Assembly (NCBI GenBank): GCA_050742155.1
Contig: JBOGFC010000022.1
Span: 1-5,307 of the forward strand
Direction: 5' to 3'
Length of the DNA stretch: 5,307 bases
DNA from: JBOGFC01 sp050742155
Lineage (GTDB): Bacteria; Actinomycetota; Acidimicrobiia; Spongiisociales; JALYHC01
A program made the position numbers and the translations under genes. The notes under the pieces are model-generated. The model was not told where the DNA came from and did not search any database. It saw only the letters and a program-made list of their open reading frames with translations. This document shows, one piece after another, positions 1 through 5,307 of this stretch. Position 1 is the first letter of the stretch. Each line of letters opens with the position of its first letter.

Positions 1-106
1 GCTGCCGCCCTGCTGGGGCGGCAGGGAGGACGAGGGCGCACGCTAGGCAGCGACTAGGGGTCAGCGGGCGCCGGCATCTGGCCCTCCGGTTGCTGGGCCG
101 AGAACC
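1..106. other. Non-coding region downstream of the beta-helix gene
   Basis: Apart from the hairpin at 2-24, nothing recognisable lies here. No reading frame with a plausible start and ribosome site fits, and there is no tRNA-like fold. It is the 3' flank of the minus-strand gene ending at 107. Confidence 0.5.
2..24. terminator. GC-rich perfect hairpin, possible terminator
   Basis: A perfect 9-bp stem (2-10 pairing with 16-24) encloses a 5-base loop. It lies about 80-100 bases beyond the stop codon of the minus-strand beta-helix gene, so it could end that transcript or stabilise its 3' end. There is no T-run on either side, so it does not meet the classic rule for an intrinsic terminator, though many high-GC actinomycetes have terminators without a clear T tract. 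It could equally belong to a gene left of the window. Confidence 0.35.
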
Positions 107-1924
107 TCAGCCCCCGGTGTGGGCTTCGAGGATCGTCTCCAGCTCCTCCAGCGCCTGCTCGAGCACGCCGACCTGTCGCTTGGTCAGCGCTTCTTGCGCC
201 TGATCGATCAGGCCCTGCATCTGTTCGTGCTCGTCGAGGCCGAGGGTCGTCGTGGTGGTGGTCGGCGCTCCTGGGACGGTGGGGGGGGTGGTCGTGACCG
301 GAGGGGCCGGGGACGCCCCCTGGTGGAAGGCGGCGATCGGGGTCCATATGCCCCGATCGTCCAGTTGATCGGCGGAACCGTCAGCCCGCTGGATGCGGAT
401 GACCGTCCCTGCCGCGATCGAGACCAGCTCGAAGTCCTGCGGATGGAGGTCGGTACCCGCGCCCAGGTTGACGAAGTCGACCTGGTGCCAGGAGGCCCTG
501 CGCTGCTCTTGTCCGTCATTCACGAGCACAGGAGCTACGGCCGCCCCAAGGAAGGCGCAGTCCAAGAAGGTGATGACGGTCAGCGGGTCGAAGTTGGGAC
601 GGGTGATGTTGACGTTGTAGGGAGCCACGCCCCCCCCGTCGAAGACCAGACCCTGCATGCCGGGCGACTGGTTGTTCTCCTCGGCCACTCTCCCCGAGTG
701 GTGCAGCATGACTGCCTGCTCCCCATCTTGGTAGGAGAGGCCACCGATGAACAGGTAGGCGTTGCGGTACGCCCCCCACTCCACGCCCGATTTGGCGTTT
801 CGGTAGGTGATCAGGCCCTGTACCACGTGAGGGTTGTGGTCGTTCTGCCAGATGAACACCCCGTGGTTCTGGTTGTTGTGGGCGATGTTCGACTCGAAGA
901 CCCAGACGTTGTCGGTGTGGTTCGACGAGGAAGGCCAGTGGAAACCGGAGGCGTTCGCTTGGCGGTTGGCGATTCCCACTGCCGCCGAGTCGCGAATGGT
1001 GTTCCGCAGCCCGGAGCCGAGCAGGAACCCGGCGATGTTGATGCTGCTTCCCGTCACCCCCGCTGCCAAGCAATGGTCCCAGACGATGTCCTCCGAGTTG
1101 TTGATCGGGTCCGAGTCGTTCTCCTCGGGGGGCGGGTCCCACCAGAAGGCGTCCTCGAAGGTCTGATAGGCGATGCAGTCCCGAAAGGTGATCCCGTGAG
1201 AGCCGTGCGGCACGAAGGCATGGTTCCTCCCACCCTGGACCACCACGCCCTCCACTACCGAACCGCGGCTCGACTCGCCGTTGAGGTGGAAATGGATCGG
1301 GTACTCGCCGGGTATTGCCGAGTCGCCGGCGTCCTTGATGGACAGGTACTTGAGGATCTGCACACCACCCGGCCCGCCCTCATGGTGAGGGAGGTTGCCG
1401 GTTCCGGTTCCAATATGAAGCCGGACGTTCTCGAACGTGAGGTCCCGGGTGAGGTTGAAGGCCTCTCCTCGAGGCAGCGAGGCGGAGGCCTGAGGAGGCA
1501 GGGTTCCCTTCGTGTGACTCGCGAAGGTGGTGAAGTCACCAGCGGCGACCGGCGTCACCAGCATCTCGTCGGAGGGCAGCCAAGAGGCGTCGTCACCGGT
1601 CCGGTTCCAGCCCGTCTTGGGCGTCCCCTGGAAGTCCAGGTTCCCCCCGTTGCGAGCCCAGATGCGCCGTTGGGGCCCGTCGGTGAGGACCCGAGTACCG
1701 GCTCGGGCGAGCAGGGTCCCCTCCACGATGGCATCGGCCGTCAAGACGACGTCACCGGTGAGCTGCCAGAGCTGGCCGGGTGGGACGAAGAAGCCGGCCA
1801 GTGCGCCCGTGAGCACCTGGCTGGGGGTCTGGGCGCGGGCCGGCAGGCGCAGGCCGGAGGCGATCAACCCGACCACACTCCCGGCGGCGGCCGTCTGAGC
1901 GATGAACTGGCGACGAGTCAACAT
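107..1924 (-). CDS. Tat-exported G8-like / right-handed beta-helix protein (CEMIP/TMEM2-like)
   Basis: A 605-residue exported protein. The N-terminus has a twin-arginine signal (TRRQFIAQ, Arg4-Arg5), a hydrophobic stretch (about 11-25) and an A-R-A cleavage site ending at Ala31, so it should leave the cell folded through the Tat pathway. Residues about 37-110 look like a G8 domain: a short-stranded beta segment with VPPG, GDVVL and an I-x-G-T-L turn. A pattern EAFNLTRDLTFENVRLHIG (154-172) follows, then YPIHFHLNG (208-216). From 220 to about 480 runs a beta-helix series with NHAFVPHGSHGITFRDCIAYQTFEDAFWW and VWDHCL. The order resembles the core of CEMIP and TMEM2, animal cell-surface proteins tied to hyaluronan degradation. 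A Pro/Thr linker (about 538-560) and a charged, probably coiled-coil helix (561-602) end the protein. The ATG is supported by GAGGAGGAG just upstream. The family match is from memory. The domain type is fairly safe; enzyme activity and substrate are unknown. Confidence 0.88.
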   Translation of the reverse strand: MLTRRQFIAQTAAAGSVVGLIASGLRLPARAQTPSQVLTGALAGFFVPPGQLWQLTGDVVLTADAIVEGTLLARAGTRVLTDGPQRRIWARNGGNLDFQGTPKTGWNRTGDDASWLPSDEMLVTPVAAGDFTTFASHTKGTLPPQASASLPRGEAFNLTRDLTFENVRLHIGTGTGNLPHHEGGPGGVQILKYLSIKDAGDSAIPGEYPIHFHLNGESSRGSVVEGVVVQGGRNHAFVPHGSHGITFRDCIAYQTFEDAFWWDPPPEENDSDPINNSEDIVWDHCLAAGVTGSSINIAGFLLGSGLRNTIRDSAAVGIANRQANASGFHWPSSSNHTDNVWVFESNIAHNNQNHGVFIWQNDHNPHVVQGLITYRNAKSGVEWGAYRNAYLFIGGLSYQDGEQAVMLHHSGRVAEENNQSPGMQGLVFDGGGVAPYNVNITRPNFDPLTVITFLDCAFLGAAVAPVLVNDGQEQRRASWHQVDFVNLGAGTDLHPQDFELVSIAAGTVIRIQRADGSADQLDDRGIWTPIAAFHQGASPAPPVTTTPPTVPGAPTTTTTTLGLDEHEQMQGLIDQAQEALTKRQVGVLEQALEELETILEAHTGG

Positions 1925-1927
1925 GAA

Positions 1928-1936
1928 CTCCTCCTC
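1928..1936 (-). promoter_or_regulatory. Ribosome binding site of the beta-helix gene
   Basis: Read on the minus strand this is GAGGAGGAG. Its AGGAGG core sits 5 bases before the ATG at 1924. It fixes the start that carries the intact Tat signal. Confidence 0.85.
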
Positions 1937-1952
1937 ATGTTTACTCGGGATA

Positions 1953-1969
1953 TCGCCGGCTTGCGGCGA
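1953..1969. repeat. Inverted repeat, 6-bp stem
   Basis: TCGCCG (1953-1958) pairs with CGGCGA (1964-1969) around a 5-base loop, 29-45 bases upstream of the beta-helix start. A possible operator half-site pair or leader hairpin. It is short enough to occur by chance in GC-rich DNA. Confidence 0.4.
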
Positions 1970-1978
1970 ATCGAAGAT

Positions 1979-1993
1979 AGGGGCTCGTCCCCT
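1979..1993. repeat. Inverted repeat, 5-bp stem
   Basis: AGGGG (1979-1983) pairs with CCCCT (1989-1993) around CTCGT, followed on the plus strand by CTTTC. It lies 10 bases from the neighbouring inverted repeat at 1953-1969. It is weak as a terminator; it may be a regulator site or a chance repeat. Confidence 0.35.
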
Positions 1994-2097
1994 CTTTCGG
2001 CAGGCGATCGAAACCCTTTAGTGATGAGCACCGCCGCTGACTACGCTGAGTGAACGCGTGCCAGGGTCGATCCGGCCACCGTGCCGGAGCGGGCTGT

Positions 2098-2105
2098 AGG
2101 AGGAG
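2098..2105 (+). promoter_or_regulatory. Ribosome binding site that decides the start at 2110
   Basis: AGGAGGAG lies directly upstream of ATG 2110, leaving 6 bases after the AGGAGG core. It selects this ATG over the in-frame GTG at 2050, which has no such site and would add 20 Arg/Gly/Cys-rich residues before the conserved domain begins. Confidence 0.88.
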
Positions 2106-2109
2106 AGTC

Positions 2110-3651
2110 ATGAGGGTCACCGCACTTGGGCATGCCGGGCTCAAGGTCGAGACGGGGCGAGCGACGCTCCTCTGCGATCCGTGGTTCAGCCCGGAGGGGT
2201 GCTTCCAGGCGTCGTGGTTTCAGTACCCGGACAACCAGCACCTGTTGACCCCGGACCTCCTCCGGCCGGCGGCGGTGGTCATCTCGCACGAGCACCTGGA
2301 CCACGTCGATCCCTGGTTCCTGGCCCGGGTCCCTTCGGATGTTCCGGTGATCATCCCCCGCTATCCCTCGAACGTGCTGCCGCGCAAGGTGCTCGCCGGG
2401 GGGAGCAGGGAAGTCATCGAGGTGAGCCCCTGGGAGAGCGTCGAGCCGGCGGAGGGCGTACGGGTGTTCTTCGTCTCCGAGGAATCCCCGATGAACCACG
2501 ACTCGGCGATGGTGATCGTGGGCGACGGGCACAGCCTGCTCAACATGAACGATGCGCGGCTGTCGCCTTCCCAGCTCCGCAGCATCCGGGCCGAGGTGGG
2601 GGGCACCGTCGACGCCTTCGCCCTGCAGGCGGCGGGCGCCTCCTGGTATCCGATCTGTTACGAGTACCCGGCCGAACGGATCCGGGAGACCTCGCTCAAC
2701 AAGCGGTTGGCCAAGCTCTCCTACGTCGCACGGGCGATCCGCATCGTGGAGCCCGGGGTGGCGCTTCCCTTCGCCGGGCCCCCTTGCTTCCTCGACGAGG
2801 AGCTCTTCGAGCACAACCGGCACCTGGGAGAGGAAGGGATCTTCCCCGACCAGGATCAGGCGGTCGGCTGGCTCAAGGAACGGGCCATCACCAAATCGGA
2901 GGTGCTCCTTCCCGGAGATGTCTGGGACGTCGAGGAGGGGGCCAAGTCCGGGGCTCCCGAGTGGCAGGAATTCTCGTTGGGGGATCGACAAGGCTATCTG
3001 GCCGACTACGCCGCCCGCCGGCGGTCGCAGGTGCAGGCGGTCCGCAGCCGGTACCCTGAGCCCGGCGAGTCGCTGTGGGATCCTTTCCGGGAGTACTTCA
3101 GCCACGTGCTGGCCATGAGCCCGTACTTCAACGAGCGGATCGGGATGCGGGTGGGCTTCGACATCACCGGAGCAGGGGGCGGCTCATGGGCGGTGGACTT
3201 CCGCTCCGGCTCCGAAGGGATCTTTCCGGAGATGGGCGACTGCCAGTACGTCTACCGCCTCGAGTCCCGGTGGTTGCCTCCCATCCTGGAGCGCAAGGTG
3301 CCGTGGGAAGACTTCTTTCTCTCCCTGCGCTTTCGCGCCTGGCGGCACCCGGACCTCTACAACGACCACCTGCTCGGGCTGCTCAAGTTCGCCTGGCCGG
3401 AGGCGCTGGAGGCGGTCGAGCAGTACGAGACCTCGGCCCACGTGGAGGAGACCATCCTGGTGCGTAACGAGGGAAAGACCTACCGGATCCAGCGCTACTG
3501 CCCCCACGCCGGCCAGGACCTGCGTGAGACGGCCGAGCTACTGCCGGGCGGGGTGATCCGCTGCCTGGGCCACCACTACGAGTTCGACCTGGAGACCGGG
3601 CAGTGCCTCACCGGCCGGGTGAGCCCGCTCCGGTCCGAACGCCTCGAGTAG
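2110..3651 (+). CDS. Metallo-beta-lactamase fold / Rieske [2Fe-2S] protein, CMAH-like with swapped domain order
   Basis: A 513-residue protein with no signal peptide or membrane segment, so probably cytoplasmic. Residues 1-230 form an UlaG-like metallo-beta-lactamase domain: GHAGLKVETG, DPW (23-25), the metal motif H60-E-H62-L-D64-H65, NHDSAM (His130, Asp131) and LNMNDAR (Asp148). GASWYP (176-181) and PFAGPP (220-225) follow. Residues about 330-430 contain the pattern WRHPDLYNDHL. The C-terminus (about 443-513) is a Rieske domain: C464-P-H466, then 18 residues, then C485-L-G-H488, all four cluster ligands present. From memory, the first two regions match CMP-N-acetylneuraminate hydroxylase (THACMDLKLG, DPW, SHMHSDH, GASGFP, PFAG, RDPDIYHHL), an oxygenase fed by cytochrome b5. 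In CMAH the Rieske domain comes first; here it is last. An oxidoreductase, perhaps a hydroxylase of a sugar nucleotide, is a reasonable inference, but the substrate and electron donor are unknown and no sialic-acid genes lie nearby. It is divergent from the beta-helix gene and ends 8 bases from the convergent membrane-protein gene. Confidence 0.9.
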   Translation: MRVTALGHAGLKVETGRATLLCDPWFSPEGCFQASWFQYPDNQHLLTPDLLRPAAVVISHEHLDHVDPWFLARVPSDVPVIIPRYPSNVLPRKVLAGGSREVIEVSPWESVEPAEGVRVFFVSEESPMNHDSAMVIVGDGHSLLNMNDARLSPSQLRSIRAEVGGTVDAFALQAAGASWYPICYEYPAERIRETSLNKRLAKLSYVARAIRIVEPGVALPFAGPPCFLDEELFEHNRHLGEEGIFPDQDQAVGWLKERAITKSEVLLPGDVWDVEEGAKSGAPEWQEFSLGDRQGYLADYAARRRSQVQAVRSRYPEPGESLWDPFREYFSHVLAMSPYFNERIGMRVGFDITGAGGGSWAVDFRSGSEGIFPEMGDCQYVYRLESRWLPPILERKVPWEDFFLSLRFRAWRHPDLYNDHLLGLLKFAWPEALEAVEQYETSAHVEETILVRNEGKTYRIQRYCPHAGQDLRETAELLPGGVIRCLGHHYEFDLETGQCLTGRVSPLRSERLE

Positions 3652-3659
3652 GGCTGCCG

Positions 3660-4562
3660 TCACCCCGCACTCCTGCCGGGGATGAAGCGGGCGATCAGCC
3701 GGCTCGAGGCAATGCCCGTCGCCACGAGGAGCGGGACGGCCACCAGCGCTGCCGCCCACGCGGCGTGCTGCTTGCCGGCCACGCGCGACAGGAGGGCGAC
3801 CGCCACAGCCTGGCCCCCGATCAGCCCCAGCGCCCTGGGCCCGGGAGGAAGGCGGCCGAAGGTGGTGGCGGCTCCGGCCGAAAGCCGGCGGCCGGCGGGC
3901 TCGGCCACCAGGAAGCCCAGGGCAGCCAGCCCAGCCACGAGAGCCACCTCTCGTCCCCCGGTGCTCCGGGCGACGATCCACAGCAACGTCCCGGTGGCGG
4001 CGAAGGCCCCGGGAGTCCCCAGCGAGGCCCAACGTCCCGGCCAGCCGAGTAGGGCCAGCGGCAATACCGCCCCAACCGCGGTGAGCGGCAGCTCGGTGTC
4101 GGGTACGGTGAAGAGGACGCCGATCACCGACAGCGCCAAGAGCGACGGGCCGATGGCCTCCGACCGATAGTGGCGGTCGAAGTCGGCCACCAGCGGTGCG
4201 GCCAGAGCCAGGGCCGCCAGCGTCAACCAAGGCCCCCAGGGGGTCGTCGGGGAGTCGATCGGGAGGCTGACCAGGGCGGCGCCGGGCAATGCCAGCAGGA
4301 TGCCCACGCTCAAGCTCGGTCTCCGGGCGAAAGCGACCCCGGCCAGGGCCAGGAGTCCCATCCCTAGCCAGGTCTCCCACGGCACCTGGTGCGCCCAGTG
4401 CACTCCAGCGAGGGTGGCCGCCGAGAAGAGCAGGCCGACCATGGGCCGCCACCAGACGACGAACGGCCTGGGAGCCATCCCGAGGGCCAAGGCGAGGAAA
4501 CCGGCCACCAGGCCGGCGAGGAACTCCGGCGCCCGGATCAGGTCCAGGAGGGTGCCGAGCAT
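3660..4562 (-). CDS. Polytopic membrane protein of unknown function
   Basis: A 300-residue, very hydrophobic protein that I do not recognise. About 10-11 membrane segments can be drawn, roughly at 13-31, 39-56, 64-80, 85-101, 111-126, 138-153, 159-173, 184-198, 205-220, 242-259 and 267-285. Loops are short; the longer ones carry Arg/His/Asp, such as DFDRHYRSE (127-135) and EPAGRRLSAG (221-230). No transporter signature, catalytic motif or signal peptide stands out. The ATG at 4562 lies 16 bases after the stop of the penicillin-binding protein gene on the same strand, so the two are probably one operon. No good ribosome site precedes it, suggesting translation coupled to the upstream gene. A role in the cell envelope is suggested only by the neighbour. 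The frame is supported by long hydrophobic continuity; the overlapping frames read as low-complexity Arg/Gly/Pro. Confidence 0.8.
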   Translation of the reverse strand: MLGTLLDLIRAPEFLAGLVAGFLALALGMAPRPFVVWWRPMVGLLFSAATLAGVHWAHQVPWETWLGMGLLALAGVAFARRPSLSVGILLALPGAALVSLPIDSPTTPWGPWLTLAALALAAPLVADFDRHYRSEAIGPSLLALSVIGVLFTVPDTELPLTAVGAVLPLALLGWPGRWASLGTPGAFAATGTLLWIVARSTGGREVALVAGLAALGFLVAEPAGRRLSAGAATTFGRLPPGPRALGLIGGQAVAVALLSRVAGKQHAAWAAALVAVPLLVATGIASSRLIARFIPGRSAG

Positions 4563-4578
4563 GGATCGGCGAGGCGGG

Positions 4579-5307
4579 TTAGGGCGGACCGGGAGGGCCC
4601 GGAGGGCCGGGAGGGCCCGGACCCTCCGGCTTGGGCTTGCCGACCACCAAGGTGATCTGCTGTCCGTGGGTCACCTCGGTGCCGGGAGCCGGGTCGGTCG
4701 CCAGTACTCGGTCGACCTGCTTGTCGTCGCCCACTTCCTGGTAGACGACCACATAGCCAAGCTCCACCTTGGTGTCCGCGGCGAGCTGTTTCAGGACGGC
4801 ATCCACCTCGGCCACCGTCATGTCCCGCAAGTCGGGGAGCGGGGTGGTGGGAGGCAGCCCGGTGGAGACCTGGATGGTCACCGCCGAGCCCTGCTGGATC
4901 ACCGCCCCGCCCTCGGGGGTCTGGGCGGTCACCGTGCCCTCCGGCTCGAGGGAGTTGACCTCCTCCACCACCGGCCTCAGGTGGGCCTTGAGGATGGCCC
5001 TCTGGGCGTCGCCGGACTGCAAGCCGATCACCCCGGGCACCTCGGTCTCCGGCACCCTGAAGAGGTCGTCCAGGCTCCCCACGTCCGGGAAGTCGACCAC
5101 CGGGACGGCGGCCAGGGCGATCTCCATGAACTGCCGCCAGATGGGGGCCGGCACCGAGCCCCCGAAGACCCGCGAGTAGAACTCCCCGTGGATGACCAGG
5201 TTCTGCAAGGGGATCTGGGCATCGGGGAAGCCCACCCACACGGCGGTGGTGTACTGGGGCACCCCCCCCACGAACCAGGCGTCCCGGAAGTTCTGGTGGG
5301 TGCCGGT
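4579..5307 (-). CDS. Class A penicillin-binding protein, C-terminal part with two PASTA domains (partial)
   Basis: The 3' end of a bifunctional peptidoglycan glycosyltransferase/transpeptidase; 242 residues are in the window and the 5' part lies beyond 5307. Its first residues, TGTHQNFRDAWFVGG, are the end of the transpeptidase KTGT motif, with the Lys just outside the window. PQYTTAVWVGFPD and GGSVPAPIWRQFM follow, both typical of PBP1A/PonA enzymes. Two PASTA domains come next, at about 89-149 and 156-224 of the visible part, which in this family bind peptidoglycan or muropeptides. The protein ends in a collagen-like GPGPPGPPGPPGPP tail. PASTA domains on a class A enzyme resemble mycobacterial PonA2. 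It acts outside the membrane, anchored by an N-terminal helix not seen here. The GTG at 5271 is an internal valine codon, not the start. The next gene downstream starts 16 bases after this stop. Confidence 0.95.
   Translation of the reverse strand, partial: TGTHQNFRDAWFVGGVPQYTTAVWVGFPDAQIPLQNLVIHGEFYSRVFGGSVPAPIWRQFMEIALAAVPVVDFPDVGSLDDLFRVPETEVPGVIGLQSGDAQRAILKAHLRPVVEEVNSLEPEGTVTAQTPEGGAVIQQGSAVTIQVSTGLPPTTPLPDLRDMTVAEVDAVLKQLAADTKVELGYVVVYQEVGDDKQVDRVLATDPAPGTEVTHGQQITLVVGKPKPEGPGPPGPPGPPGPP
4582..4617 (-). repeat. Four 9-bp tandem repeats encoding Gly-Pro-Pro
   Basis: Four imperfect 9-bp units, close to GGGAGGGCC on the plus strand, encode four consecutive Gly-Pro-Pro triplets at the very end of the penicillin-binding protein. 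A tract this regular can change length by slippage without breaking the frame, because each unit is three codons. Confidence 0.8.

Larger units (their letters stand above)
1925..2109. promoter_or_regulatory. Divergent intergenic region with two small hairpins
   Basis: These 185 bases must hold promoters for both the minus-strand beta-helix gene and the plus-strand metallo-beta-lactamase/Rieske gene. I found no convincing -35/-10 pair; the minus-strand hexamer TATCTT (1974-1979) is the best -10-like match and has no good -35. Two short perfect inverted repeats are present: a 6-bp stem with 5-base loop at 1953-1969, and a 5-bp stem with 5-base loop at 1979-1993. Either may be an operator or a 5' leader structure. 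Part of the region (2050-2109) is open in the frame of the downstream gene but is probably leader. Confidence 0.5.

Noticed and set aside
119..2053. A 644-codon open frame on the plus strand, antisense to the beta-helix gene
   Set aside because: Its product is Val/Gly/Arg/Asp-rich with no recognisable domain. The opposite strand has a Tat signal, ordered family motifs and a strong ribosome site. Long antisense frames are common in high-GC genes.
2050..2109. An upstream in-frame GTG start for the metallo-beta-lactamase/Rieske gene
   Set aside because: The 20 extra residues look like translated leader, there is no ribosome site before the GTG, and AGGAGGAG stands right before ATG 2110, where the conserved domain begins.
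2041..3105. A 354-codon minus-strand frame antisense to the metallo-beta-lactamase/Rieske gene
   Set aside because: The plus strand encodes complete metal and Rieske motifs; the antisense product is Arg/Pro/Gly-rich with no domain.
3097..3399. The region after the metallo-beta-lactamase domain read as an SCP2-like sterol-binding domain, as in alkyl sulfatases
   Set aside because: The WRHPDLYNDHL pattern and preceding residues fit the C-terminal region of CMAH better than SCP2; kept only as a weaker alternative.
3663..3681. CCCCG...CGGGG inverted repeat at the convergent gene ends, as a bidirectional terminator
   Set aside because: The stem is only 5 bp with a 9-base loop and no T-run, and it lies within the coding end of the membrane-protein gene. 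It is likely chance in GC-rich DNA.
3641..3710. An 8-bp inverted repeat, GCCTCGAG (3641-3648) and CTCGAGGC (3703-3710)
   Set aside because: The arms are 54 bases apart and share the palindromic core CTCGAG, so the match is mostly self-symmetry; no mobile-element features accompany it.
3538..4452. A 304-codon minus-strand frame overlapping the membrane-protein gene in another frame
   Set aside because: The product is low-complexity Arg/Gly/Pro and overlaps the end of the Rieske gene; the neighbouring frame gives a coherent multi-span membrane protein.
5269..5271. GTG as a start of the penicillin-binding protein
   Set aside because: The frame stays open to the window edge and the upstream codons encode the end of the KTGT motif, so this is an internal valine.

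Overview
The window looks like a chromosomal piece from a high-GC actinomycete. The G/C-rich codon use, strong AGGAGG-type ribosome sites, Thr/Pro-rich exported linker and a class A penicillin-binding protein with PASTA domains all fit Actinomycetota. The Thr-run linkers suggest a lineage such as Acidimicrobiia, but that finer placement is only an impression. No RNA gene, CRISPR array, insertion sequence or other mobile element is visible, and coding density is very high. Layout, left to right: a short tail region with a GC-rich hairpin (1-106); a minus-strand gene for a Tat-exported G8-like/right-handed beta-helix protein that resembles the core of the animal hyaluronan-degrading proteins CEMIP and TMEM2 (107-1924); a 185-bp divergent regulatory region (1925-2109); a plus-strand gene for a cytoplasmic metallo-beta-lactamase-fold plus Rieske [2Fe-2S] protein (2110-3651); and, convergent with it after only 8 bases, a two-gene minus-strand unit. 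That unit holds the 3' part of a bifunctional class A penicillin-binding protein (4579 to beyond 5307) followed by a polytopic membrane protein of unknown function (3660-4562). The most interesting gene is the metallo-beta-lactamase/Rieske protein. Its hydrolase-like domain and the following region resemble CMP-N-acetylneuraminate hydroxylase (CMAH), the animal enzyme that makes Neu5Gc. In CMAH the Rieske domain is at the N-terminus; here it is at the C-terminus, so the domain order is swapped. It is transcribed divergently from the CEMIP-like protein, so two bacterial relatives of proteins known mainly from animal glycan metabolism share one intergenic region. Whether they work together, and on what substrate, cannot be told from the sequence. 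The right-hand unit is ordinary cell-wall synthesis: the penicillin-binding protein builds and cross-links peptidoglycan outside the membrane, and the small multi-spanning protein is probably co-transcribed with it.
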